Shown piece by piece: positions 55,280 through 64,000 of a DNA stretch of 64,000 nucleotides. Origin of the DNA: Bombyx mori (Eukaryota > Arthropoda > Insecta > Lepidoptera > Bombycidae). The number at the start of each line of letters is the position of its first letter. Position 1 is the first letter of the stretch. A program made the position numbers and the translations under genes. A model generated the notes under the pieces. The model did no database searches, was not told the DNA's origin, and saw nothing but the letters and a program-made list of their open reading frames with translations. The stretch is taken from positions 8,432,001 to 8,496,000 of the forward strand of contig NC_085110.1 of assembly GCF_030269925.1 (NCBI RefSeq), written 5' to 3'.

Positions 55280-56380
55280 TTTTAATATTTTTTTTATAGG
55301 TTATGTATTGAAATTGTTGGAAAATTATTTCATGTTTTAGCTGGAAAACTACATGGAGAATTATATGCAATACAAGATAATGAGCTCCATTAAATGAATT
55401 CGAATGAAACCAAACTGTTTACCATCCAAATTCGATTGTCGGGCAGATAGAAAACGAAAATTCACTCATAGTGAACCTCGGCCTGCATTTGTGAAACGGC
55501 AAAGACTCACTATTATCAAGGAAATTGAAGAGACAACTAAAAATGAGATGTGTCGTATTATTATACCTTTTCCATCTTGTAGTCAAGGTAGGTGTAACTG
55601 TCAATAATTAGTTACACTCACAGATCTCCTAATCAAATAACAATATCAGAAAAAATGAGAATAGTTAGTTAGTTAGTGGAAGTAGCCAAAATGGGCAAGT
55701 GGATCTCAGTTCCTATTACATAAGGTACTAGGAAGTTTGTGAAAATGAAAATTTATCACAGTGTAATATCACTTACTTACTTTAACAGTGAAGGAAAACA
55801 TTGTGATGAAACCTGCACACCTAAATGTTCTTAGGATTTTCTTAGTTGTGTAATCCACCAACCAGCACTAGGCCAGCGTGGTGGACTAAGGCCTAAAAAC
55901 CCTCTCAATGGTAGTGAAGGCCAGTGTCCAGCAAGGGGATATATTATATGGGCTGATGATGATGACTAGGAAGTTAAATACTACTACTACTACTACGACA
56001 GTACACATATAATCCTATATATTTACAAACTATACGTTTGTTGGAAATTGCTAACATTATTTCATATTTCCAGATGTCCAGCCACTTGAAAATAGGTGTA
56101 GTAATGACAAAGCTATCCAAGTAGCTCCAGCACAGGAACACAAAGGCAAGGCAAGTGTGTATTGCCACATCACCCCTTAATATATCTGAAGCAAATATAA
56201 GTAAACAATCAGAACCAGCAAAAAAAAAACTGTTGTTCCTGAGGACAAATTTGACAGTGATGAGTCAAATGCACCAGCAACAGAAGGATCAACTGTTGAC
56301 TATGAGTTATCTCTCTATATCTCCACTCCATCAAAGACTTGTGCACTTCAGACTATAGTTCTCAAGAAGACTAAAAAGTT
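55280..56380 (+). pseudogene. THAP-type transposase N-terminal exons, left-arm copy
   Basis: Acceptor tttttttatag at ~55300, then an exon with the frame 55404-55607 (MKPNCLPSKFDCRADRKRK, then FTHSEPRPAFVKRQRLTI); basic residues after a 'KPxxxPS' motif recall the segment following a THAP zinc finger. A donor-like aggtaggt lies at its end (~55586). A further piece at ~56073-56150 (VQPLENRCSNDKAIQVAPA) and one at ~56230-56380 (acidic, DKFDSDESNAPATEGSTVD) follow. The THAP finger itself is not visible. Confidence 0.55.
55675..55970 (+). repeat. LINE 3' tail, left-arm copy
   Basis: gtgaaggaaaacattgtgat, aacctgcacacctaaatgtt, taggccagcgtggtggacta and gggctgatgatgatga form a 3' UTR I know as very common in moth LINEs. 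The same insert is in the right arm (58590-58870), so it predates the arm duplication. Confidence 0.8.
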
Positions 56381-56386
56381 GAAAAA

Positions 56387-56780
56387 ATGAATGTGTTAAC
56401 AACTTTATCTAAAGTGAAAAATAAACAACGTTTATATATTGGTCTTCCACAAGAATTATGTTTCATAATAGGCTTGATTGAGAAACATACAAATGTTTCT
56501 GAACAAAATATTATATTATGTCTGATGAGAATAACATTAAATAGAACATTCTCTCAATTGGCTGATGATTTCGATTTATCTGTAAGTCAAGCAAGCAATA
56601 TATTTTTCAACAAACTCCCAGAAATTGCAAATGTAATATCACCCCTTGTTAGACTATAAAAAAAACAATACAATAAATATATATGCAGGAAGGATAATTG
56701 ATGTCAACTTGGTGGAAAATAGAAAGTTTTTAGATAGTTTGCCACCTACAAAACTCTTTAATTAAATAAGTAATCCTTAC
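56387..56780 (+). pseudogene. DDE_Tnp_4-type transposase, internally deleted
   Basis: The frame 56387-56659 (90 codons) carries a helix-turn-helix of the kind preceding DDE_Tnp_4 domains: IILCLMRITLNRTFSQLA, DDFDLSVSQASNIFF, then IANVISPLV. After a stop, the sequence at ~56695-56770 reads GRIIDVNLVENRKFLDSLPP, which fits the 'GGRxSDxxLVExSGFLDxLPPG' part of the same domain. The catalytic segments between are deleted, so it is inactive. It lies in the loop, outside both arms, hence single-copy. Confidence 0.7.
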
Positions 56781-57784
56781 TTATAAATAGGAAGTTTTGT
56801 AAGTATTTTCACTCTTCATTCAAAAACTACTGAACAGATTTTAATAAGACTTTTATGCTGGTCTTCTATGGCTAGCAACTCATTATTATTTTGATTCTGT
56901 TTTCCACAAATGTGCTAAATATGGGCTTATATATATGAAAAGGAATAAATATTAATGTTATGTAACCTTTGTACCTGTATGTTAAGAATAATTTTTAATA
57001 AAACATAATTTAAATTGAAATATTATTTTTATTAAATCACATTCACTTTGTACACATCAATATTTTGTACTCCCTAAAAGGAATATAGGTATAAAGTTTT
57101 TTTTAAATATTTAACATTACATTTTTGTGTAAGATTAGAAAATTGTTATTCTTCCAAAAAGAAACTACATTATCTAACAACTGTGCAACTTACTCGGAAT
57201 CAAAATCAATTCCTACTAATTATAGTGACCTGATTAGTTTTTTCAAAGTTGCTGGATGCTACACAAAAGTAGCAAGTTTTACTTTTAGCACAATACATAT
57301 GCATTTGAACTTGTGCATAATATCTTTCTTTATTTTTTTTTTGCCTTTTTATTTATGGAAACATAGCATTACTCACTTGCTTGTTTGTAGATCTATCAAA
57401 AAAACATAATTTGTTTTTTTTAGCACAGTGGGCAATACCCTATTATTCATATTAATTATATACGGCGCGGCGATGCGAAAATTCATTACTGAATTATTTA
57501 AGAATGATAGGCATAATATAATATTTTAATTCGCGATCTGTTTATAATTTTTAATATATGATTTAAAAATAAGTTATCTTTAATATTTTTAATTTTGTGA
57601 TTTATGGGGTGGTCACAGTCATTATTATAAAAATAGAAATTTTGAGGAAATATAAATGTTTAATACAAATTATTTTGATAATCGAAATAAATTCATATCA
57701 ATCCAAATTCATATTTGAACTATGAAAATTGTATGGTATGTAAACAGAAATATATTTTATAATTATAATGACTATTTATTCCAT

Positions 57785-57831
57785 GCAGTATCGGTTAGAG
57801 AAGCTTGCACAGCTTCTCTAACCGACACTGC
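57785..57831. repeat. Near-perfect hairpin in the loop
   Basis: gcagtatcggttagagaagc(t) and its inverse agcttctctaaccgacactgc, with one mismatch, are separated by tgcac: a 21-bp stem and 5-nt loop in otherwise AT-rich DNA. Confidence 0.92.
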
Positions 57832-58242
57832 AACTAGAATAAAGTCTAATAAAGAATAAGAATAAACTTTTCTTCGAAGCTCAATTCTACAAGGGTATTC
57901 AATCAGATAGCTATCTATCTGTCGTTCCTGTATGAAATTTTGGTATGTCGAAATCTTGGATAAATCCAGCAAAGCTAAATAAAGTATTTACCTAAAAAAT
58001 ATGTTTATGCTTAAAGTCACGTGTTTATGTTATTCGAAAGTATTAAGCTCCAAGCAGCATTTAGCTCCAACTAAATTCATTAAGAACCAATTTTTCAATC
58101 GATGATTAAAACAACAATAATACTGAGAATGAATATTTATTTATAAAATACACATATGTTTTGACCACGAATTTTGCACGATAATTTAAATTAATATTCA
58201 TTAATATTAATTTAAATAAATATGATATAATCTTCTTCTTCT
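57832..58242. other. Loop of the foldback element, no gene
   Basis: AT-rich; no recognisable coding segment between the hairpin and the right arm. Confidence 0.4.
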
Positions 58243-59300
58243 ATAACCCATAGTCAACAGTTGATCCTTCTGTTGCTGGTGCATTTGACTCATCACTGTC
58301 AAATTTGTCCTCAGGAACAACAGTTTTTTTTTTTGCTGGTTCTGATTGTTTACTTATACTTGCTTCAGATATATTAAGGGGTGATGTGGCAATACACACT
58401 TGCCTTGCCTTTGTGTTCCTGTGCTGGAGCTACTTGGATAGCTTTGTCATTACTACACCTATTTTCAAGTGGCTGGACATCTGAAAATATGAAATAATGT
58501 TAGCAATTTCCAACAAACGTATAGTTTGTAAATATATAGGATTATATGTGTACTGTCGTAGTAGTAGTAGTAGTATTTAACTTCCTAGTCATCATCATCA
58601 GCCCATATAATATATCCCCTTGCTGGACACTGGCCTTCACTACCATTGAGAGGGTTTTTAGGCCTTAGTCCACCACGCTGGCCTAGTGCTGGTTGGTGGA
58701 TTACACACCTAAGAAAATCCTAAGAACATTTACGTGTGCAGGTTTCATCACAATGTTTTCCTTCACTGTTAAAGTAAGTAAGTGATATTACACTGTGATA
58801 AATTTTCATTTTCACAAACTTCCTAGTACCTTATGTAATAGGAACTGAGATCCACTTGCCCATTTTGGCTACTTCCACTAACTAACTAACTATTCTCATT
58901 TTTTCTGATATTGTTATTTGATTAGGAGATCTGTGAGTGTAACTAATTATTGACAGTTACACCTACCTTGACTACAAGATGGCAAAGGTATAATAATACG
59001 ACACATCTCATTTTTAGTCGTCTCTTCAATTTCCTTGATAATAGTGAGTCTTTGCCGTTTCACAAATGCAGGCCGAGGTTCACTATGAGTGAATTTTCGT
59101 TTTCTATCTGCCCGACAATCGAATTTGGATGGTAAACAGTTTGGTTTCATTCGAATTCATTTAATGGAGCTCATTATCTTGTATTGCATATAATTCTCCA
59201 TGTAGTTTTCCAGCTAAAACATGAAATAATTTTCCAACAATTTCAATACATAACCTATAAAAAAAATATTAAAATGTTATTTTACTAATGTTAGGAATAT
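58243..59300 (-). pseudogene. THAP-type transposase N-terminal exons, right-arm copy
   Basis: Inverse copy of the left-arm exons; frame 59150-58947 differs from its partner by one residue I can see (IIIPLPSC versus IIIPFPSC). This near-identity implies a recent arm duplication or gene conversion between arms. Confidence 0.6.
58590..58870 (-). repeat. LINE 3' tail, right-arm copy
   Basis: Inverse of 55675-55970, with matching landmarks. Confidence 0.8.
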
Positions 59301-59983
59301 AATTTCGACTGTGTCAAAATGTTATTATAATGTATACCTACATTATCTCTTGAAAGATAAATAATGAACATATTTACTTATTTGTTTATATTACCTATGT
59401 GAACTCTTAACCTATCTTTTTTATACCTTCATAGCGATAGGTATATAGGAGGATGGAAAAAATGTATTTGGGCTAACTTTACGCGAATGCTCATTATTTT
59501 ATTTATTTATTTTTTAATTAAACTGTATACCAATTAATTGATCCTTCAGGATTTATAATTGTTTTTTTTTCACGATTAAAACCGCGTAGAAAGTTTAGGC
59601 ATTAAAGTTGACGCATGCGCCATAGATTATACACTTATGGCATGCGCAGTACACATATTTTGTATACATTTATTCAACTAATACAATTAATTAAACAAAA
59701 AATGAGTAATTTCGAAAGAGAACAGACGTATTTTATATAAGAACAATCGAAAATGAATATTTACGAGTAATTAAGGACGAAAAACTATTAAAAATTGCAA
59801 TCGAGGGGCTAACTTTTAGATATATTTTTAATATTTTTTTTTAAATAAATAAATGGGGAACAAACAATTATTAACAGTGAACAATCAAGAACAAATGATG
59901 AACAAACGAATTAATAGAAAATAAGTAGAAAACAGGAAAAAAAATTTTTTTTGAGGGGCTAACTTCATTCACCCTCCGTTAAC

Positions 59984-60463
59984 AATGTTGTGGATAGAAT
60001 TCCTTTTTAAAAAACGACCAAAAGCAATAGGATCAACAGTAACATTGTCATTAGGAGTTTGCTGTATTCTTTGCACATGAACAACATATGGTGCTGCATC
60101 ACTTGCCTGATAAGTTAATCGAGCTACCGATTCAGATTTTTTGTACTGATTGGACTGATTGGAATTCAGTTGCGAGTCAGTGAACTGGGGAGGAGTACTA
60201 CTTTGGGTGCTAGTGTTATTATTAAACAAAGGTATGCAATCACATTCGTTTTGTTTCAATTCTTTGCCCTCATTTCGTTTCCGATTTCGTCTTTTTTTAT
60301 TGCAATTAGAGCAATGCTTATTGACAGTGGCTCTACGTTTTCGAGCACCACTGTTAGATTTTACAGATCCATCGGTTTCCGTTCCAGATTCCTCATTTGA
60401 GATTGTTACATTATAACCGACCCCAGGGACATCTCCGCCCCCAGGCGGCTCCATAAGGAGCAA
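59984..60463 (-). pseudogene. Jockey LINE ORF1, N-terminal part (unit 1)
   Basis: The minus frame from the ATG at 60451 (MEPPGGGDVPGVGYN; an in-frame ATG two codons earlier-side at 60463) runs through a basic stretch (CSNCNKKRRNRKRNEGKE) to YVVHVQRIQQTPNDN, DPIAFGRFLKRNSIHNIVN, the last two being typical of Jockey ORF1. It stops at the 9-bp TSD where the 6.4-kb element inserted. The upstream 5' UTR (to ~60650) begins near gcgcgggaaactcgattgca. Confidence 0.82.
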
Positions 60464-60566
60464 AAGTTAAGAAAAAAAAAACTTACCAATAAAACTCCTA
60501 ATTCAGTACTCTTAAATAAAATTTAAACAAATAAAACTTAAAAAAACAAATATAGATCAAACGGCA

Positions 60567-61140
60567 CTAAACTACTGATCCAAATAAAAAAAATAAAATA
60601 AAATTATATAAAAGTCGAAAAACGCGTACGTCTGCAATCGAGTTTCCCGCGCTTCTCTGCTGTATTCTTTGCACATGAACAACACATGGTGCTGCATCAC
60701 TTGCCTGATAAATTAATCGAGCTACAGATTCAGGTTTTTTGTATTGATTGAACGAATTTAGTTGCGAGTCAGTGAACACGGGAGCAGTACTAGTTTGGAT
60801 ATTGGTATTATTATTAAATAATGGAATGCAATTACATTCATTTTGTTTTAATTCTTTGCCCTCATGTCGTTTCCGATTTCGTCTCTTTTTATTGCACATA
60901 AAGCAACAATGTTTATTGACAGTGGCTCTACGTTTCCAAGCACCACAGCTAGATTTTACAGATCCGTCGGTTTCCATTCGAGATTCTTCATTGGAGATTG
61001 TTATATTATAACCGACCCCAGGAACTTCTCCGCCCCCAAGGTCATCAGGCGGCTCCATAAAGAGCAAAATTCAAGAAAAACAAAACTTACCAATAAATCT
61101 TCTAATTGAACTCTTAAATAAAATTTAAACAACAATTGTA
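60567..61140 (-). pseudogene. Jockey LINE 5' UTR and ORF1 head (unit 2, tandem)
   Basis: A second copy of the LINE head upstream on the same strand: frame 61067-60567 opens LFMEPPDDLGGGEVPGVGY and repeats the same basic stretch and SVARLIYQASDAAP motif. At VVHVQRIQQ (~60652) it breaks and runs directly into the 5' start of unit 1. The two heads have similar 5' UTR text (ttggtaagtttt, aaattttatttaagag). The result is a head-to-tail dimer of LINE 5' regions. Confidence 0.8.
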
Positions 61141-61152
61141 AAAATGTATATA

Positions 61153-61811
61153 CAATCAAACCTGGATAAGCGAGAGTTCAAGGGAGCACAATCTCATTCT
61201 CGCTTATAGAGATTTCTCACTAACCCAAGTTTCTCGCTTATGCACCCTCTGAATTTCATTTCGCGATTTTCCGGATTCAAACGCATTCACTATTTTAAGT
61301 TTATCACTTAATGACAGTACTTTAATTTTCCGTTTTGACATGATGCAGAACAAAGCTTTCCTTCGCAATTGATTAACGATAAACTGAGTAAGTCCGACAA
61401 ACAGGACGGTACACAGGGACACGTGTCCATTCGAAAAGATTGCGATAAAATAACAAGGTTATTTAGTTCAACGAAACAGAATAGGTTCAATATTGACGAG
61501 AAAACAATGGTAGGAAGCTCCACGAAAGTTAAGAATGAGTCATAAAATAGCAGATGTTAAATTTATAATTTGTTTTGTCATTTGCTCCTCCTAAACAATA
61601 TAAAGAAATAAAGCTCGACTGTCGCTTATAGAAGTATAGATACGTAGCAGTTTCACTTACGGAGGTCCATGAGGGAGAAACGACTCTCTCTTACAGAGGT
61701 TTCTGTTTCTCGCTAATAGAGGTTTTGGGAGCTTAAAATGACGGGTCCTGGTTATTATTCTCACTTATAGTTTTCTCACTTATCCAGTTCTCACTTACCC
61801 AAGTTTGACTA
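61153..61811 (-). mobile_element. Tigger/pogo-like MITE, copy 2
   Basis: Same element as 23565-24227: starts caatcaaacctggataagcg, ends aagtttgact(a), flanked by TA repeats. The minus strand retains MSKRKIKVLSLSDKLKIVN and AFESGKSRNE from the transposase DNA-binding start. It is immediately upstream of the tandem Jockey heads and may have truncated the second one. Confidence 0.87.
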
Positions 61812-64000
61812 TATATATATATATTTACATTTGATTGTGTGTTGTTGTGTAAATATATATATTTTAAATTATAGTTTGTGTATATATATATATATATAAA
61901 ATTGACAAGTGTTTTTTCTTTAAGTTGGCATTGATCGAAATTTTGTTTATATTATCGTTGAGCATTATGCCGCATAATGCGCTCTTGTGCTGTAATTGGA
62001 AAACAGGGATTGTGTGTTAGTGATACATTTTATCGGTGTAAGTGATATGTATCTTTTATATCACTCACTCAGGTGCTGCACATCTCTAGCAGGTAGGTAC
62101 TACTCATAATAACAACTGCAGTTTATATTCAGCTGGATATAGTTAAATGACTTTATTATTGAAGCCATCATAAACTAGAAATTCAAATTGCTGCGTAAGA
62201 TAACTCGTTGGTTTTAATATCCTAATATCTCGATAAATTATATTTTATGCAACAAAAATTAGACAGCACGACATTGTTTCACTTGCAAATTTCAACACCA
62301 CAATTAAATTATACTATTAGTAGGTAGGTATCGTTACATTCCGTTCGAAGATTAAATACAATTATGGAGTTCATATCAGAAAGGAATAATTTCAATTACA
62401 AAAAGATTTATCCCCAATGTAGTGAGTGACTCATACCTGTACTTTTCACATCGATTTCATTGCTTGTTCTGTGATAGACGTACATTTATTTACGACTCAA
62501 TTCTTTTTCTTTGTGACACATACACTGTATATAAAACAATTATTTTTGCATTGATGTGATTTTTAAACTATGCCGACTTATGATATGATTTGATTTGATT
62601 GTTAAAATGTGAAAAATATTGCAGATCCGAAGCTAGAATATATTCATTAGCAACAATATTCTACGCCTACAATTAACATTTTGTGAAAAATACTAACTGG
62701 TGAGTATTGAAAACATTATGTATTCAAATTAAATTTTAATCCAAAAAAATCAAAACTTTGCTATTACATATATGTGTAAAAACATGTAAATGTCAAAAAT
62801 AATAAGTGTGTGGTCTGTTTGCCTATTAGTAAAATAGATATTATTTGTTTTAGACATTGTAGGTATGGTAATTAATTTTTTAGCTCTATCTGTTTGTTGA
62901 TTGCAATTACACTGTCATTGTAAGACAATGGATCTCATTGTTAAAGTCAACCATTTAAATTAAGATATTTGAAATCATAATATAACAATTGACTTTGTGA
63001 CCTAAAATAGTACAATCTCATCTCTCCATGACTAAGGAAATTGGAATTAATTTTTGAATCAACAATTTTAGATTAAATTTAATACCCACTTAGTACATGT
63101 TGAAAATGGTTTTCCAAATTGAGTATAATACATCATATTATATCAACTTTAAAGGTTTATATCAACATTCATCAACATTATATCAACATTAAATAAGGTC
63201 TCATAATATTTATTTTAAATTGAATATTTGTTATTACTGTTTAAGTTAATTGTCTGTGTTCTTTTATCAGAGTACTATTATTATATCCTATAGCTCTTTA
63301 GCTCTATTAGAAGGCAATTACTACAAAGCAATTGTTATGGTCCTTTGAGGCCCTATGTGGACGGTTGATATTCCCAGATAACAAAATAACACAGAAGATT
63401 GAAAATAAAATGAACTTAGAATTTGTTACATATTTTTTTCAGTATTTTTTTCTTAAAAGTATTTCCAAAGCTGTGTTGGAATGACATAAAATTAACATAT
63501 CAATACCAGTTATTTGAATATTATGTTAATAAAAAAACGAAAATATAAAATAACTCACTAAATTAAACTAAAACTAAGTTTAAGTTTCAGCATTTATTAA
63601 AGTAAAAAGCAGCTTCAAAAATAATTTTACCGTTTATGTTTATTATAACTACACACATATAACACACTCGTTGGTAGGGGTGGATTTAAAGGCCTAAGGC
63701 AATTACTACTAAACAAACCAAAGGTGATACTGAAGTACATGCATTGGTGAAAAAGACTACAAAAGTAGAATATTTCAAAAATATGTTTTTAAAGACAATA
63801 AAAATAAAAATAATTAAATAATATAAAATTAAAAAATTTAAAATTAATATGGATTTTGGTAATTTATTACAGAATTATAGATCAACTGACACAATAATAC
63901 TGCTATTCAACAGATGCACTGTTTTCTTTATATTCTTCAAATAAAAGTAGTCTAACCATTGTTTATTGTACATGTTTATGTACTATATTATTCCCATATC
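61812..64000. other. No gene seen; short repeat pieces at the left
   Basis: 61814-61900 has AT microsatellites. ~61960-62010 is the inverse of the block at 6440-6490 (gagcattatgccgcataatg). ~62025-62095 (gtgatatgtatcttttatat ... cacatctctagc) resembles a hAT-type end. From 62.1 kb to the window end the DNA is AT-rich with no frame, splice-bounded exon or repeat that I can support. Confidence 0.45.

Larger units (their letters stand above)
53564..59974. mobile_element. 6.4-kb foldback-like DNA transposon with 1.7-kb inverted arms and 9-bp TSD
   Basis: Flanked by a perfect 9-bp duplication TCCGTTAAC (53555-53563, 59975-59983) inside Jockey ORF1. Termini are inverted: aggtgaatgaagttagcccc on the left, gggtgaatgaagttagcccc on the right (reverse-read). 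The arms, 53564-56310 (including a 1-kb insertion) and 58243-59974, are nearly the same sequence in inverse orientation and include gaacaaa-rich subterminal repeats, copies of a THAP-transposase-like exon and a LINE tail. The 1.9-kb loop has transposase pieces. A TSD of 9 bp and long arms suggest a MULE- or foldback-type element, while the protein is of the DDE_Tnp_4/THAP kind, so either the superfamily is unusual or the arms captured another transposon. Confidence 0.9.

Noticed and set aside
57125..57409. 94-codon ORF in the foldback loop
   Set aside because: Hydrophobic, AT-driven composition and no recognisable motif.

Overview
This window is AT-rich insect nuclear DNA, almost certainly silkworm (Bombyx mori or a very close Bombyx). 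The main reason is the repeated presence of the Bm1 SINE (tRNA-like head, shared body, A-rich tail). Several other families typical of moths are also present: LINE 3' tails, mariner and pogo-like elements, PIF/Harbinger, hAT and foldback elements. Four host genes with good splice sites are recognisable; most of the rest is transposon-derived. Every attribution rests on my own reading and family memory, not on a database search.

Host genes. (1) Minus strand, 276-2911: the amino-terminal exons (C2 domain and two WW domains) of a Nedd4-family E3 ubiquitin ligase of the Su(dx)/Itch/WWP type; the catalytic HECT part lies off the left edge. (2) Plus strand, 20347-29742: eleven exons of the kinesin-II accessory subunit KAP3 (Kifap3), armadillo-repeat type; the first ~100 residues were not found in the window. 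(3) Plus strand, 36174-37539: a two-exon, 88-residue bublin coiled-coil protein (BBLN/C9orf16, UPF0184). (4) Minus strand, 37948-39840: three exons encoding all of mitochondrial complex I subunit NDUFS6. Genes 3 and 4 are convergent.

Mobile DNA by region. 3-13 kb: small DNA transposons with readable target-site duplications (TTAA element 5385-6184, pogo-like 9025-10200, hAT 10246-11111), a threefold tandem repeat at 6.8-7.5 kb and a near full-length Bm1 at 12.75-13.2 kb. 13.3-18.7 kb: a transposase-like ORF cut by an ~800 bp inverted-repeat structure whose arms recur nearby, with a 276 bp MITE inside one copy. 23-32 kb: a Tigger-like MITE, Bm1 pieces, LINE tails, LTR-like fragments and a Tc1 remnant in and after Kap3. 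31.8-35.8 kb: a complete Ty3/Gypsy-type LTR retrotransposon without env, with 5-bp TSD and one frame break in the Gag zinc knuckle. 41.9-44.8 kb: a PIF/Harbinger gene pair (Myb-like protein plus decayed transposase); a second Harbinger remnant lies at 47.7-49.4 kb.

50.5-61.8 kb is the most remarkable part. A Jockey-type LINE on the minus strand has been hit by a polyA-tailed LINE fragment (9-bp TSD), a 6.4-kb foldback-like transposon (9-bp TSD, 1.7-kb inverted arms, pieces of a THAP/DDE_Tnp_4-type transposase) that itself carries a 1-kb hAT-like insertion (8-bp TSD) in one arm only, and probably a mariner at its truncated 3' side. The insertion order can be read from the sequence.

The best candidate for new host biology is in Kap3: a Bm1 SINE tail abuts exon 9 and supplies an alternative in-frame splice acceptor. 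I saw no CRISPR, phage, operon or defence-system organisation; this is a eukaryotic gene-and-transposon landscape.
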